Shown here piece by piece: positions 7,039 to 13,286 of a DNA stretch of 40,487 nt; position 1 is the stretch's first letter; each line of letters starts with the position of its first letter. The stretch covers positions 1 to 40,487 of the IMG/VR virus record IMGVR_UViG_3300042557_000413, one strand, 5' to 3'. The DNA comes from a virus. The notes below the pieces were generated by a model. It did no database searches and was not told the DNA's origin. It saw only the letters and a list, made by a program, of their open reading frames with translations. The position numbers were made by a program, and so were the translations under genes.

Positions 7039-7790
7039 AAGCCTAGCTCCGCAAAGGTTGATTTAGAATTGTTCGTTGCTTTCCGATGATCGCCGTTGGT
7101 GATCAGGTTCACACAGTTCGTGCGACTGGTTGAATACTCAACAACCGCGATCGCCTCTTCAGTAGAAAACCGTTCTAACTCTTTCAACTGACCCTGCTGC
7201 GTCCACTGATCGATCCTGCCGCTCTTGGCAGATTGCTTTGCGATCCAGCTTCGCCATGCGTTTTGAAAATCAGAATCTTTTCCATGTGACGAAAAAGAGA
7301 GAGGGCTTTCGTGTTTCCTTTCCTCTCCCTTCCTTTCCTCTTCCTTTCCTTTCCTTTCCAGGCGTAGAACGTTCTTGGAATCTTCTTGGAACGTTCCTGG
7401 AATGGTAGTCGAATCCCTATTTACGCTGGAGTTTTCATGCGATTCTGCTGCATAACACAGTAGAAACAATGCGGACAGCTTCGATTTCTGTGCCTTGTCA
7501 ATCCGTTGGTGCGAAAGGAACTTAACCACCCTCCCGATAGCCTTTCCAGAACACTCCAAGATCTCTATGTAACCAATCTCGGAAAGCTCTTGGAGGCTTC
7601 CAGGAATGTTCTTGGAATCTTCCTGGAATGGAAAACAGTTAGCTCGAACCAGTGCTGGGTTAGCTAGAAAGTAACCCTCATCATCGCAGAAGTTAAGCAA
7701 CGCTATTGCTAATAACCTTGCGTGTTCGGACAGCAACGCAAGCTCCTCGTTCTGCCAAAACTCTGGTTTGATCGTTCGTATTCTTGGCAT
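7035..7790 (-). CDS. Phage replication initiator with internal iterons (251 aa)
   Basis: From ATG 7790 (AAGG about 8 bases upstream) the product starts MPRIRTIKPEFWQNEELALLS, the opening of a winged-helix phage replication-protein family. A central lysine/glutamate-rich linker (LERKGKEEERKGEERK) and a C-terminal domain 'AWRSWIAKQSAKSGRIDQW' follow. It probably binds the origin and recruits helicase. The gene contains two arrays of 11-bp iterons (7371-7403 and 7586-7629) and a 40-bp polypurine tract at 7317-7358. This is like lambda O, where the origin lies in the initiator gene. An ATG-proximal hairpin terminator precedes it. Confidence 0.85.
   Translation of the reverse strand: MPRIRTIKPEFWQNEELALLSEHARLLAIALLNFCDDEGYFLANPALVRANCFPFQEDSKNIPGSLQELSEIGYIEILECSGKAIGRVVKFLSHQRIDKAQKSKLSALFLLCYAAESHENSSVNRDSTTIPGTFQEDSKNVLRLERKGKEEERKGEERKHESPLSFSSHGKDSDFQNAWRSWIAKQSAKSGRIDQWTQQGQLKELERFSTEEAIAVVEYSTSRTNCVNLITNGDHRKATNNSKSTFAELGL
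7371..7403 (-). repeat. Three tandem 11-bp iterons, origin array A
   Basis: Read on the minus strand the units are ATTCCAGGAAC, GTTCCAAGAAG and ATTCCAAGAAC, in direct 11-bp register. A degenerate fourth follows at 7360-7370. The consensus RTTCCARGAAS is shared with array B. Lying in the initiator gene next to a polypurine tract, they are a good candidate for initiator-binding sites. Confidence 0.75.
7586..7629 (-). repeat. Four tandem 11-bp iterons, origin array B
   Basis: Minus-strand units are ATTCCAGGAAG, ATTCCAAGAAC, ATTCCTGGAAG and the weaker CCTCCAAGAGC, each exactly 11 bp, about one helical turn. This places repeats on the same face of DNA. The protein is repetitive here too (FQEDSKN... 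IPGSLQE), but the in-phase 11-bp period is not a multiple of three, so DNA-level selection is likely. Confidence 0.75.
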
Positions 7791-7821
7791 CGTGCTGACC
7801 TTGAAAGATTCCTGTTGCGTT

Positions 7822-7866
7822 AAAAAATTGCAGGGACGGCTCTTCCTCTGAGACCAGCCTCCCTGC
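7822..7866 (-). terminator. Intrinsic terminator/attenuator before the replication initiator
   Basis: On the minus strand GCAGGGA-GGCT pairs with AGCC-g-TCCCTGC (11 bp, one bulged G) around a 14-nt loop, followed by AATTTTTT. It ends only about 32 bases before the initiator ATG (7790), leaving no room for a promoter between them. It therefore looks like a leader attenuator rather than a plain operon end. Confidence 0.7.
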
Positions 7867-8001
7867 TGCACCGATTGCGATTATGAAGACTCGCGGCTCT
7901 AGTGCTCACCAGCGTTTTACGTCCCGTTTCAAGACGCACCGACGCCCTCGGATGTTTTGATAACCTGCGCCGCGCAGTTTAATAAATTGTTCGTATGACG
8001 A

Positions 8002-8409
8002 TCACCACTCTGGATCGTCTGGAAACTCCGGTACGCCTTCCGCTGCCACTCCAAACCAATGTTCGTGCTCCTCTGGCGTCAACTCGAACATCGTGCCATC
8101 GTCTCTCCGAATCGCCCAAATCTGCTCTGGCCCCCACGCTTGCCCGACCGATCTATCGCCGGTGAAATCCTCTGCGCACACCCAAACCGGAATCCCGCGA
8201 ATTGTGACGCCTTGACGGAACCTTGCATCAAACGCCTGATCGAGAGCCGATTGGCAACCCTCCATTGAATCGCTGTGCATCCACTGCCAAAATCCGCGAA
8301 GATTCATCACGACCAATGATCGAACATCTTCCGGTGTGTCGTCGCTCCACTTCATCGTTTTCACGAAATCGTCAACGATGCTTGCCTGCTGTATCTCTGT
8401 AACTGTCAT
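8002..8409 (-). CDS. Acidic protein of unknown function (135 aa), possibly cassette-borne
   Basis: ATG 8409 has GAGG at 6 bases. The product (start MTVTEIQQASIVDDFVKTM, end VPEFPDDPEW) is acidic and tryptophan-rich and is not recognised. It is flanked by a near-perfect inverted 9-mer (minus strand GTTCGTGTG at 8426-8434 and CATACGAAC at 7989-7997), and the upstream one edges an attC-like hairpin. This gene may therefore have entered as an integron-type cassette. After its TGA the same frame stays open for 31 codons. Confidence 0.7.
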   Translation of the reverse strand: MTVTEIQQASIVDDFVKTMKWSDDTPEDVRSLVVMNLRGFWQWMHSDSMEGCQSALDQAFDARFRQGVTIRGIPVWVCAEDFTGDRSVGQAWGPEQIWAIRRDDGTMFELTPEEHEHWFGVAAEGVPEFPDDPEW

Positions 8410-8427
8410 GTCTATCCTCGATTCGCA

Positions 8428-8518
8428 CACGAACAAACCGTTGCATCCGAGCCCCCGTCAACGGTCTTTTGAAATGGAAAGGTTCATCGCGGGGGCCGGA
8501 TGAACGGTAGCGTTATGC
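8428..8518 (-). other. Integron attC-like recombination hairpin
   Basis: An imperfect palindrome of 19 base pairs: ACCGTT-g-CATCCG-a-GCCCCCG (8437-8457) pairs with CGGGGGC-CGGATG-AACGGT (8490-8508) around a 32-nt loop. The two unpaired bases on one arm resemble attC extrahelical bases. It is bounded by GTTATGC (8512-8518; GCATAAC on the minus strand) and by AAC at 8432-8434. It begins exactly at the stop codon of the upstream gene, as in a gene cassette. The outer box at the left end is degenerate. Confidence 0.6.
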
Positions 8519-8869
8519 CTAAACTGGCGGGATTCCAGTCCAGGACGAAACACATCCACGCTCAAACTCTCTTGCGGCCCATGAGTGATCGCCACCGACA
8601 CGCCCATGCTCCAGTTTTTTCACAAAATCCGCTCGACTCATAATCTCTGGCTGCGTTAACTCCCACGTCCACTTGTTGCCGCCCACGTCTTTTGTTTTGC
8701 GACATACCGTGACAAAATCCTTTGCTACTGCCAATACGACCAGTACGGGGCAAAAATGATCCTCCCACCAGTAGTCGCCCTTTGTCGGATTGTTTCGTTT
8801 ATGCTCGGACTCCGCTTCTCGGTATTCGCTTGCCTTAAACAATCGCTCTGGCATATCGATTTGTTCCAT
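8519..8869 (-). CDS. Unknown small protein (116 aa), possible gene-cassette ORF
   Basis: From ATG 8869 (GAGGA at 6 bases) the product reads MEQIDMPERLFKASEYREAE and ends GCVSSWTGIPPV. A WWEDHFCPVLVVLAVAKDFVTV segment suggests a small alpha/beta fold. No family is recognised. Its TAG stop abuts the GCATAAC box of the attC-like hairpin, the arrangement of a cassette gene and its attC. It lies just after the exonuclease gene. Confidence 0.7.
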   Translation of the reverse strand: MEQIDMPERLFKASEYREAESEHKRNNPTKGDYWWEDHFCPVLVVLAVAKDFVTVCRKTKDVGGNKWTWELTQPEIMSRADFVKKLEHGRVGGDHSWAAREFERGCVSSWTGIPPV

Positions 8870-8884
8870 GTCTTTTCCTCGCAC

Positions 8885-9538
8885 TTAAATCAACCTCTCC
8901 ATCATCTCACCCATAACCTTCACCGCTAACTCTAACCGTGACTTCAAAAAAGCAATCTTTGCATCGTCTCGTTCTACCCTAACGATTGCTATTTTTTGCT
9001 TTCCTTCAATCCGTGGATCGAAGCTGATAAAGTCGCACCACGATCGATCGGTAACCAGCATGTGGCCGTAGACTTGCCACTCGTACTCCTTCGGTACTGT
9101 CTTCGTCAGCAAAGTACCGACATGCACACTCGGATTAAATGGACACTTGACTTCAACGGTCCCGTCAGTACCTACCAATCCGTCTGGAGTACCACCGATA
9201 AAAGCGTTGTATTCGAAGAAATTGAACGGTGTTGAATTGACTTCGTTACCAGTAAGTTGTCGATATTCGTCAATTGCAATCGGTTCGTTATTCGTTCCCC
9301 ACTGAGTCGCACTGTTGGAAAATGAGTACCAAGAACCTAACCGTTCCGCGACAAGCAATTGCAAATAGCTATAACCCGTCTGGGTGAACAAAGCGTCTTT
9401 TGCTTTCCCTTCTCCGATCAAATCACCGAAGCGACTGCAGGTAATCCGTCCAGCACGTTTCTGTAGCCACGCTTCTCTTGCAGCTTCGTCACGATCGACG
9501 ATCGCAACGTCTTCTTCCATTAGTTCTAAATCAAGCAT
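8885..9538 (-). CDS. YqaJ/lambda-type recombination exonuclease
   Basis: A 217-residue member of the PD-(D/E)XK lambda-exonuclease family. Seen in order: 'WLQKRAGRITCSRFGDLIG' (24-42), Glu85 in TNNEPIAIDEY, Asp119 in GGTPDGLVG, and Glu129-Val-Lys131 in GTVEVKCPF, then 'YEWQVYGHML'. These enzymes resect double-stranded ends for annealing-type recombination. ATG 9538 follows AAGGAGGTGA, a near-perfect anti-16S match. The upstream 122-residue gene may be its ssDNA-binding or annealing partner. Confidence 0.92.
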   Translation of the reverse strand: MLDLELMEEDVAIVDRDEAAREAWLQKRAGRITCSRFGDLIGEGKAKDALFTQTGYSYLQLLVAERLGSWYSFSNSATQWGTNNEPIAIDEYRQLTGNEVNSTPFNFFEYNAFIGGTPDGLVGTDGTVEVKCPFNPSVHVGTLLTKTVPKEYEWQVYGHMLVTDRSWCDFISFDPRIEGKQKIAIVRVERDDAKIAFLKSRLELAVKVMGEMMERLI

Positions 9539-9551
9539 TCCAATCACCTCC

Positions 9552-9920
9552 TTATTTCAAAGTCACCACCGACCAATCGTCCGACATATTCCCATTCGTC
9601 CGATTCTTCTTCTTCCCCTTGTACGTGATCTGCACAGGAGTATTTGGTGCGATTTCGTTGTTTTCAAACACCGCCACCAGCCGCTTCGAACCATTCACTA
9701 CCGTTCGAACCTCACCATCAACAGGCTCAACAAACACCGCACACGGCAACAAAATGTCTTCCCCTGTCTTCTGATCCAGAACGATCCTTTCCTGAACGCA
9801 ACTGAAAAACATACGTCGTTTCTCACCTACCTTTTCCGGTGTCCAATACTGTTGACTTAAATCAACGCTGGCAACTTCCAGCTTGGATAAATCTAAATTC
9901 TCTGGGACTATTAAACTCAT
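9552..9920 (-). CDS. Probable recombination partner or ssDNA-binding-like protein (122 aa)
   Basis: Not recognised with confidence. The sequence has beta-rich segments 'CAVFVEPVDGEVRTVVNGSKRLVAVF', then 'PVQITYKGKKKNRTNGNMSDDWSVVTL', with a very basic loop. This would fit an OB-like nucleic-acid-binding protein. It lies 13 bases upstream of the exonuclease, the usual place for an SSB or annealing protein. That role is inferred from context. ATG 9920 overlaps the previous stop (ATGA). Confidence 0.65.
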   Translation of the reverse strand: MSLIVPENLDLSKLEVASVDLSQQYWTPEKVGEKRRMFFSCVQERIVLDQKTGEDILLPCAVFVEPVDGEVRTVVNGSKRLVAVFENNEIAPNTPVQITYKGKKKNRTNGNMSDDWSVVTLK

Positions 9921-10099
9921 ACATCACCTTTCTTGATTTCTTCCAAAACAATATTTCTTGCATCCAATAAACCCATGACTCTTGCCATGTAATGCGCAGA
10001 CCATTGGTGGTCCCTCTCCTTACTGCACTTTCTAGACTGTCGGTCTAGAAATCGCATTTTCTTCTCGATCGCTTCGACGATCTGTTTCAACTGACTCAT
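9917..10099 (-). CDS. Small helical protein (60 aa)
   Basis: A 60-residue, mostly helical and positively charged protein (LKQIVEAIEKKMRFLDRQS, then ARNIVLEEIKKGDV). No family is recognised. Coupled at both ends by ATGA overlaps with its neighbours, which supports that it is translated. Confidence 0.65.
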   Translation of the reverse strand: MSQLKQIVEAIEKKMRFLDRQSRKCSKERDHQWSAHYMARVMGLLDARNIVLEEIKKGDV

Positions 10100-10323
10100 A
10101 CGTCACCCTTTCGTGGATTAAAAATTTCAGCGTGAATCGACGTTTGAACTTCAAACGTATCGATCACTTCAGGCTCTGTTTCGCAACGTACTTCAATGAC
10201 CCATTTTCCGATTCCATGCTTCTCGGAGGTTCGAATTGCTTCGTTTCGGATGGCTTGAAAAAATGAGGAATTGCCGTAGTCCGTCCATTCTTTAGATCCC
10301 TCTAATCGTGCTTGTCTGTTCAT
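10096..10323 (-). CDS. Small early protein starting MNRQA (75 aa)
   Basis: From ATG 10323 (AGGA about 8 bases upstream) the product starts MNRQARLEGSKEWTDYG and has a strand-rich C-terminus (WVIEVRCETEPEVIDTFEV). No family is recognised. The first 15 nucleotides of the gene, ATGAACAGACAAGCA, are identical to those at 10625 in the gene upstream. An ATG at 10359 is possible but would skip this shared start. Confidence 0.65.
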   Translation of the reverse strand: MNRQARLEGSKEWTDYGNSSFFQAIRNEAIRTSEKHGIGKWVIEVRCETEPEVIDTFEVQTSIHAEIFNPRKGDV

Positions 10324-10346
10324 TTGTTTTTTCCTAGTGTTGAGTC

Positions 10347-10631
10347 TTACAGTGTGCATACTTCAGGACACCCAAGTAATGTCCTTAATTTCTTCCTTAC
10401 GGAAGAAAGCCTAATCAAGTCCTTCTCGTATGAATCCGTAACAAATTTCTCTCGTTTGTTTCGATAGGAATTTTGTGATCTCAATAATTGCAAACACCTA
10501 TTGGTGTTCTCAATAGCTGTATCGCAAGCAACTATTGCCTCGCGTATGATTTCTAAGTCAACGCTAACGAATGTGGGTTGATGCCCTTGCACTCCTAATA
10601 ATCGCAGGCTTGCTTGTCTGTTCATTGGCAT
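10347..10631 (-). CDS. Small basic helical protein (94 aa)
   Basis: ATG 10631 has AAGGA at 5 bases. A second ATG two codons on opens the MNRQASL start shared with the next gene. The middle (LEIIREAIVACDTAIENTNRCLQLL) looks like a helical hairpin. The C-terminal half is basic (LSSVRKKLRTLLG). No function is recognised. It is one base away from the upstream stop. Confidence 0.65.
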   Translation of the reverse strand: MPMNRQASLRLLGVQGHQPTFVSVDLEIIREAIVACDTAIENTNRCLQLLRSQNSYRNKREKFVTDSYEKDLIRLSSVRKKLRTLLGCPEVCTL

Positions 10632-10632
10632 T

Positions 10633-10992
10633 TCAATCCTTGCTCCTAATAATATCTGGATGATCCATGTTCAACGGCTTCGCAACCGGAGGTCTTCCTT
10701 TCTTAATTGGCTCGTAAACTTCAGGTTCTTGCCTGCCTTCACGCTTGATCTTTGCTCTGAGCTTGCAGGCTGCACAAACTTCTCCGTCTTTCAAGTGGTA
10801 ATACTTGTAATTGCAAACGCTGCATTTGCCCTTCGGTTGTATCGCACCACGCCTGCCTCCCGTTGACAGAATCGAACGCTGAATTGTGTTGCGATCGAAA
10901 CCGCGTGCTAGCAGTTCTTCGTCGGATAAGCCTGCCGCTTTCAGTAATCGGCATTCGCGCTGTGCTGAGTACTTGTCTGCTTTCTTACTCAT
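10633..10992 (-). CDS. Zinc-ribbon DNA-binding-like protein (119 aa)
   Basis: From ATG 10992 (overlapping the previous stop as ATGA) the product has an N-terminal helical part with 'LSDEELLARGFDRNTIQRSI', reminiscent of a small HTH. A zinc ribbon CSVCNYKYYHL...CAACK follows, then a basic tail with KKGRPPVAKP, an AT-hook-like GRP motif. A transcription or replication accessory factor is plausible but unproven. Confidence 0.7.
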   Translation of the reverse strand: MSKKADKYSAQRECRLLKAAGLSDEELLARGFDRNTIQRSILSTGGRRGAIQPKGKCSVCNYKYYHLKDGEVCAACKLRAKIKREGRQEPEVYEPIKKGRPPVAKPLNMDHPDIIRSKD

Positions 10993-11288
10993 GCCCTGCA
11001 CTCCTCTCCCTTCAGTCTCTTGATCCCCTCCAGGTACTCATACTTGCGAATCGGCTTCACCTCCCACACCGCTGGTTGATGCCGAAACTTTTCCGACAGA
11101 TCAGCCTTCAATTGTGCCAACGTCAAAGCTTCATTGCCGACGATCTCCACAACCGCATAATGCGTTCGCGAATCGCTGAACCTGCCATCCGTAAAAGCAT
11201 CGCTGTTCGGGTCAGCGTAAAACAAATAGTTGGCTGGAGAAGTTTGAAAAAACCAAGTGATCTTTACTTGAACGTACAAGTTAGCCAT
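10989..11288 (-). CDS. Unknown early protein (99 aa)
   Basis: ATG 11288 has AGGAG about 9 bases upstream and overlaps the acetyltransferase stop by 8 bases. The longer reading from 11408 runs against the acetyltransferase frame and is rejected. The product MANLYVQVKITWFFQTS, then RTHYAVVEIVGNEALTLAQLKADL, is alpha/beta in character without known motifs. Function unknown. Confidence 0.7.
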   Translation of the reverse strand: MANLYVQVKITWFFQTSPANYLFYADPNSDAFTDGRFSDSRTHYAVVEIVGNEALTLAQLKADLSEKFRHQPAVWEVKPIRKYEYLEGIKRLKGEECRA

Positions 11289-11763
11289 TTCGAAACTCTC
11301 CTGTACTGAACTGCATTCGATACGCAACGGACTCTTCTTCGACTGCATACCAACCGTGCAAAATTGACGTACATAAAAAACCAGCTTGGCGAAAAAATAG
11401 CTGACCATCCAAGTTCCTTTCTCGCAGCTCCAGCGATATCTTGTTCCGTCGTTCGTAAGCTAGTTTCGACTTCAGCTTTTCGATCATTGCAGAACCAATA
11501 CCAAGACGTTGCGACCTAGAACGGACTGCAAAGTTAAGCAACTCGATGCGTGTCTTGTGTAGTTCGTAGACCATGTACCCAACGACTTCTTCGTTTCGTT
11601 CTGCGACCATGCCGATACAGTTTCGTTGACGCAGTGCGATCAAGAACTCTTGTTGACTCCACGGGAAGTCGAATACGTCTTTTTCGATTGCGACTACTGA
11701 GGACAAGTCGCTTCGCACCATCCAGCGGATGTATGATTGAGTAGCCATTTGAATTGCAGTCAT
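11281..11763 (-). CDS. GNAT-family N-acetyltransferase, RimI-like
   Basis: A 160-residue GNAT protein. 'LLNFAVRSRSQRLGIGSAMIEKL' (about 75-97) contains the Q/R-x-x-G-x-G/A acetyl-CoA loop (QRLGIG). It is preceded by the typical 'EEVVGYMVYEL' strand and followed by 'SLELRERNLDGQLFFRQAGF'. The order and spacing resemble ribosomal-protein acetyltransferase RimI. In a phage it could modify host proteins or antagonise a toxin; the target is unknown. ATG 11763 overlaps the csrA stop (ATGA), so the two are co-translated. Confidence 0.88.
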   Translation of the reverse strand: MTAIQMATQSYIRWMVRSDLSSVVAIEKDVFDFPWSQQEFLIALRQRNCIGMVAERNEEVVGYMVYELHKTRIELLNFAVRSRSQRLGIGSAMIEKLKSKLAYERRNKISLELRERNLDGQLFFRQAGFLCTSILHGWYAVEEESVAYRMQFSTGEFRNG

Positions 11764-11945
11764 GATGCGATTTTCTCCTCGCTTTGTTGCATGATGATGT
11801 CGTACACTTCTTGACGATGAATAGAAACGTCCTTCGGTGCGTTAAACCCAAGACGTACCTTGTCCCCGCGTATTTCAATGATCGTGATAACGATGTCGCT
11901 TCCAATGCGAACTGATTCCGTTTTCTTCCTGCTAAGTACCAACAT
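11760..11945 (-). CDS. csrA: CsrA-type post-transcriptional regulator
   Basis: At 61 residues it has the full CsrA form: MLVLSRKKTESVRIGSDI, VITIIEIRGDKVRLGF and APKDVSIHRQEVYDII. The first-strand (LxLSRK) and late (V.IHR.E) RNA-binding surfaces are intact. CsrA dimers bind GGA in hairpin loops and control translation or stability of mRNAs. ATG 11945 is chosen for GGAG at 6 bases and for the exact family start. Upstream ATGs add unrelated residues. A phage copy may reprogram host mRNAs or time phage genes. Confidence 0.95.
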   Translation of the reverse strand: MLVLSRKKTESVRIGSDIVITIIEIRGDKVRLGFNAPKDVSIHRQEVYDIIMQQSEEKIAS

Positions 11946-11986
11946 AAAACACTCCATGCCTAAAGATTCCATAAAACATTAACCAA

Positions 11987-12078
11987 TGAATCGAGTTGGG
12001 ATCGAACCAACTTAACGCAGCGTTTTTAAGGAGGGTGAATCACCTTGTTTCCGCTACGACTGACCTTCCAGCCGATTC
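11987..12078 (-). tRNA. tRNA-like element, class-II size, possibly degenerate
   Basis: Between two early genes the minus strand can form a 7-bp acceptor stem (GAATCGG with TCGATTC, one G-T), discriminator A, and a perfect T arm GTTGG-TTCGATC-CCAAC matching the B-box consensus. A hairpin AACG-CTG-CGTT could be a long variable arm. The D arm does not pair. The best anticodon stem has a mismatch, with loop ATTCACC, so the identity cannot be called (UCA if taken literally). Likely a tRNA relic or an unusual tRNA. No CCA is encoded. Confidence 0.4.
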
Positions 12079-12083
12079 AAATA

Positions 12084-13043
12084 TCAAGCATTTACAAGTG
12101 ATCGTTTTCGCCTGTCTTTACGTGGTAATGTTTTGCGCATTACTTGCCTCTCAGCCTTTGCTAACGCTTCCTCAACAGTAGCAACCTCACTCGGAACAAT
12201 AGAAACGTTCATAGATCCATGAGAGAATAAATCTTGCCCTCGCATGTGTTTGCGAACATAGACTTCCGCTTCTGGATCGGATCGATCTTGCCTCCAGTGG
12301 TCGCACACCCAATTCAATAAAGCCTCTCTTCGTTTCTTTCCGGCAGGCACGTCTCGCATCTTCCATAACTCTTTCACACCTGTCGGATCGGTCAATAACG
12401 AAAGACTAGGAACGTCCTCTTGTATGCGTACCTTCGCAATCCAATGTGCTCGTATTCCGGCAGCAAGACCAACTAAAAGCTCGTTTGCTCTATGCAGCAT
12501 CCCTTCCTCAGCCGCCACTTCGCTATCCACTTCCAAGGAAAACCACTTTGAACCTTTGTAGCCGTATGCAATCCGTGGATTGAACAACCGAGATACCTTT
12601 ACTCCATTACTGTAATACTTGTTTTCATCTAAAGGAAACTTATAAAACTTTCCATACTTATCGATTTTAGAAAAGTAAAGCTCTGAAAAGCAATCGTAAT
12701 CAGTCGCGTAGTGATCAAGTCGCTGACCTAAAACTTTCAGCTTTTTGCGATGTCTTTCTAATTGACTCCAAACAATACTCCATTCAAGATGACAGGCTGT
12801 CATTAGGTTCAGTTCTTCATTTGCAATGTAAACAGATTTAATTCCCCAGTCTTGCGTTAACCCGCTCTTAATAGGATTAAAGTTGCATCCACCTATATCT
12901 TTGGTTGAATCAGAGGTGGCTAAACAGTCGATAGGAATAGCACCTTCCATAGATTTTGTGCCAATGTTTGCACATCGCAAATACACAAAAATTGACTCTA
13001 AGTTATCTATTATCTTACAACGTTCGTCAGCTACTTTACTCAT
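12084..13043 (-). CDS. Large early protein of unknown function (319 aa)
   Basis: Not recognised. The N-terminal two thirds are mixed alpha/beta ('WSIVWSQLERHRKKLKVL', 'SKWFSLEVDSEVAAEEG'). The C-terminal part ('MRDVPAGKKRREALLNWV', 'DPEAEVYVRKHMRGQ', final 'TLPRKDRRKRSLVNA') is basic and could bind nucleic acid or a partner. ATG 13043 stands 9 bases after the upstream stop. As one of the biggest genes in the early operon, beside a methyltransferase and a nuclease, it may be a host-takeover or defence factor. That is context only. Confidence 0.7.
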   Translation of the reverse strand: MSKVADERCKIIDNLESIFVYLRCANIGTKSMEGAIPIDCLATSDSTKDIGGCNFNPIKSGLTQDWGIKSVYIANEELNLMTACHLEWSIVWSQLERHRKKLKVLGQRLDHYATDYDCFSELYFSKIDKYGKFYKFPLDENKYYSNGVKVSRLFNPRIAYGYKGSKWFSLEVDSEVAAEEGMLHRANELLVGLAAGIRAHWIAKVRIQEDVPSLSLLTDPTGVKELWKMRDVPAGKKRREALLNWVCDHWRQDRSDPEAEVYVRKHMRGQDLFSHGSMNVSIVPSEVATVEEALAKAERQVMRKTLPRKDRRKRSLVNA

Positions 13044-13052
13044 ATTAAACCT

Positions 13053-13268
13053 CTACTTCGCAACCTTGCTGCACAGCTTCGCCACTTCCAACAAATCACT
13101 ATCCCCAAGCTTGTAGCCGTATCGATTCATCAGCGATACTATCTCGACCGAGAGACGTAAGCCCTCCACAGTTACGTTCGTGGTGGTGTTTTGTTTGGAA
13201 ACCGCAGCCTCTCGAAACCTCTTTTGTGCTTCGCTAAACTCGACTTCGCATTCGACTGTAAAACTCAT
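13053..13268 (-). CDS. Small unknown early protein (71 aa)
   Basis: A soluble 71-residue protein: 'MSFTVECEVEFSEAQKRFREAA', then 'VEGLRLSVEIVSLMNRYGYKL'. No motif is recognised. It is placed between the PD-(D/E)XK-like nuclease and the 319-residue gene with short gaps, so part of the same transcript. Confidence 0.6.
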   Translation of the reverse strand: MSFTVECEVEFSEAQKRFREAAVSKQNTTTNVTVEGLRLSVEIVSLMNRYGYKLGDSDLLEVAKLCSKVAK

Positions 13269-13286
13269 GATTCAATTACCTTTCAG

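Noticed and set aside
7317-7358. CT-rich tract as a phase-variable microsatellite
   Set aside because: The units are irregular and encode a plausible charged linker. It is noted only as a polypurine tract near the iterons.
7889-7978. Second attC-like palindrome after the 135-residue gene (ACTgCGCGGC with GCCGCGAGT)
   Set aside because: Only 9 paired bases with a 71-base loop and no GTT-type box at the far side.
11281-11408. Longer start (11408) for the 99-residue early gene
   Set aside because: It would run 120 bases inside the acetyltransferase gene, and ATG 11288 has a good ribosome-binding site.
12006-12056. UGA-suppressor tRNA enabling read-through of phage stops
   Set aside because: Anticodon stem and D arm fit poorly, and many coupled gene ends use UGA, so wide suppression would be harmful.
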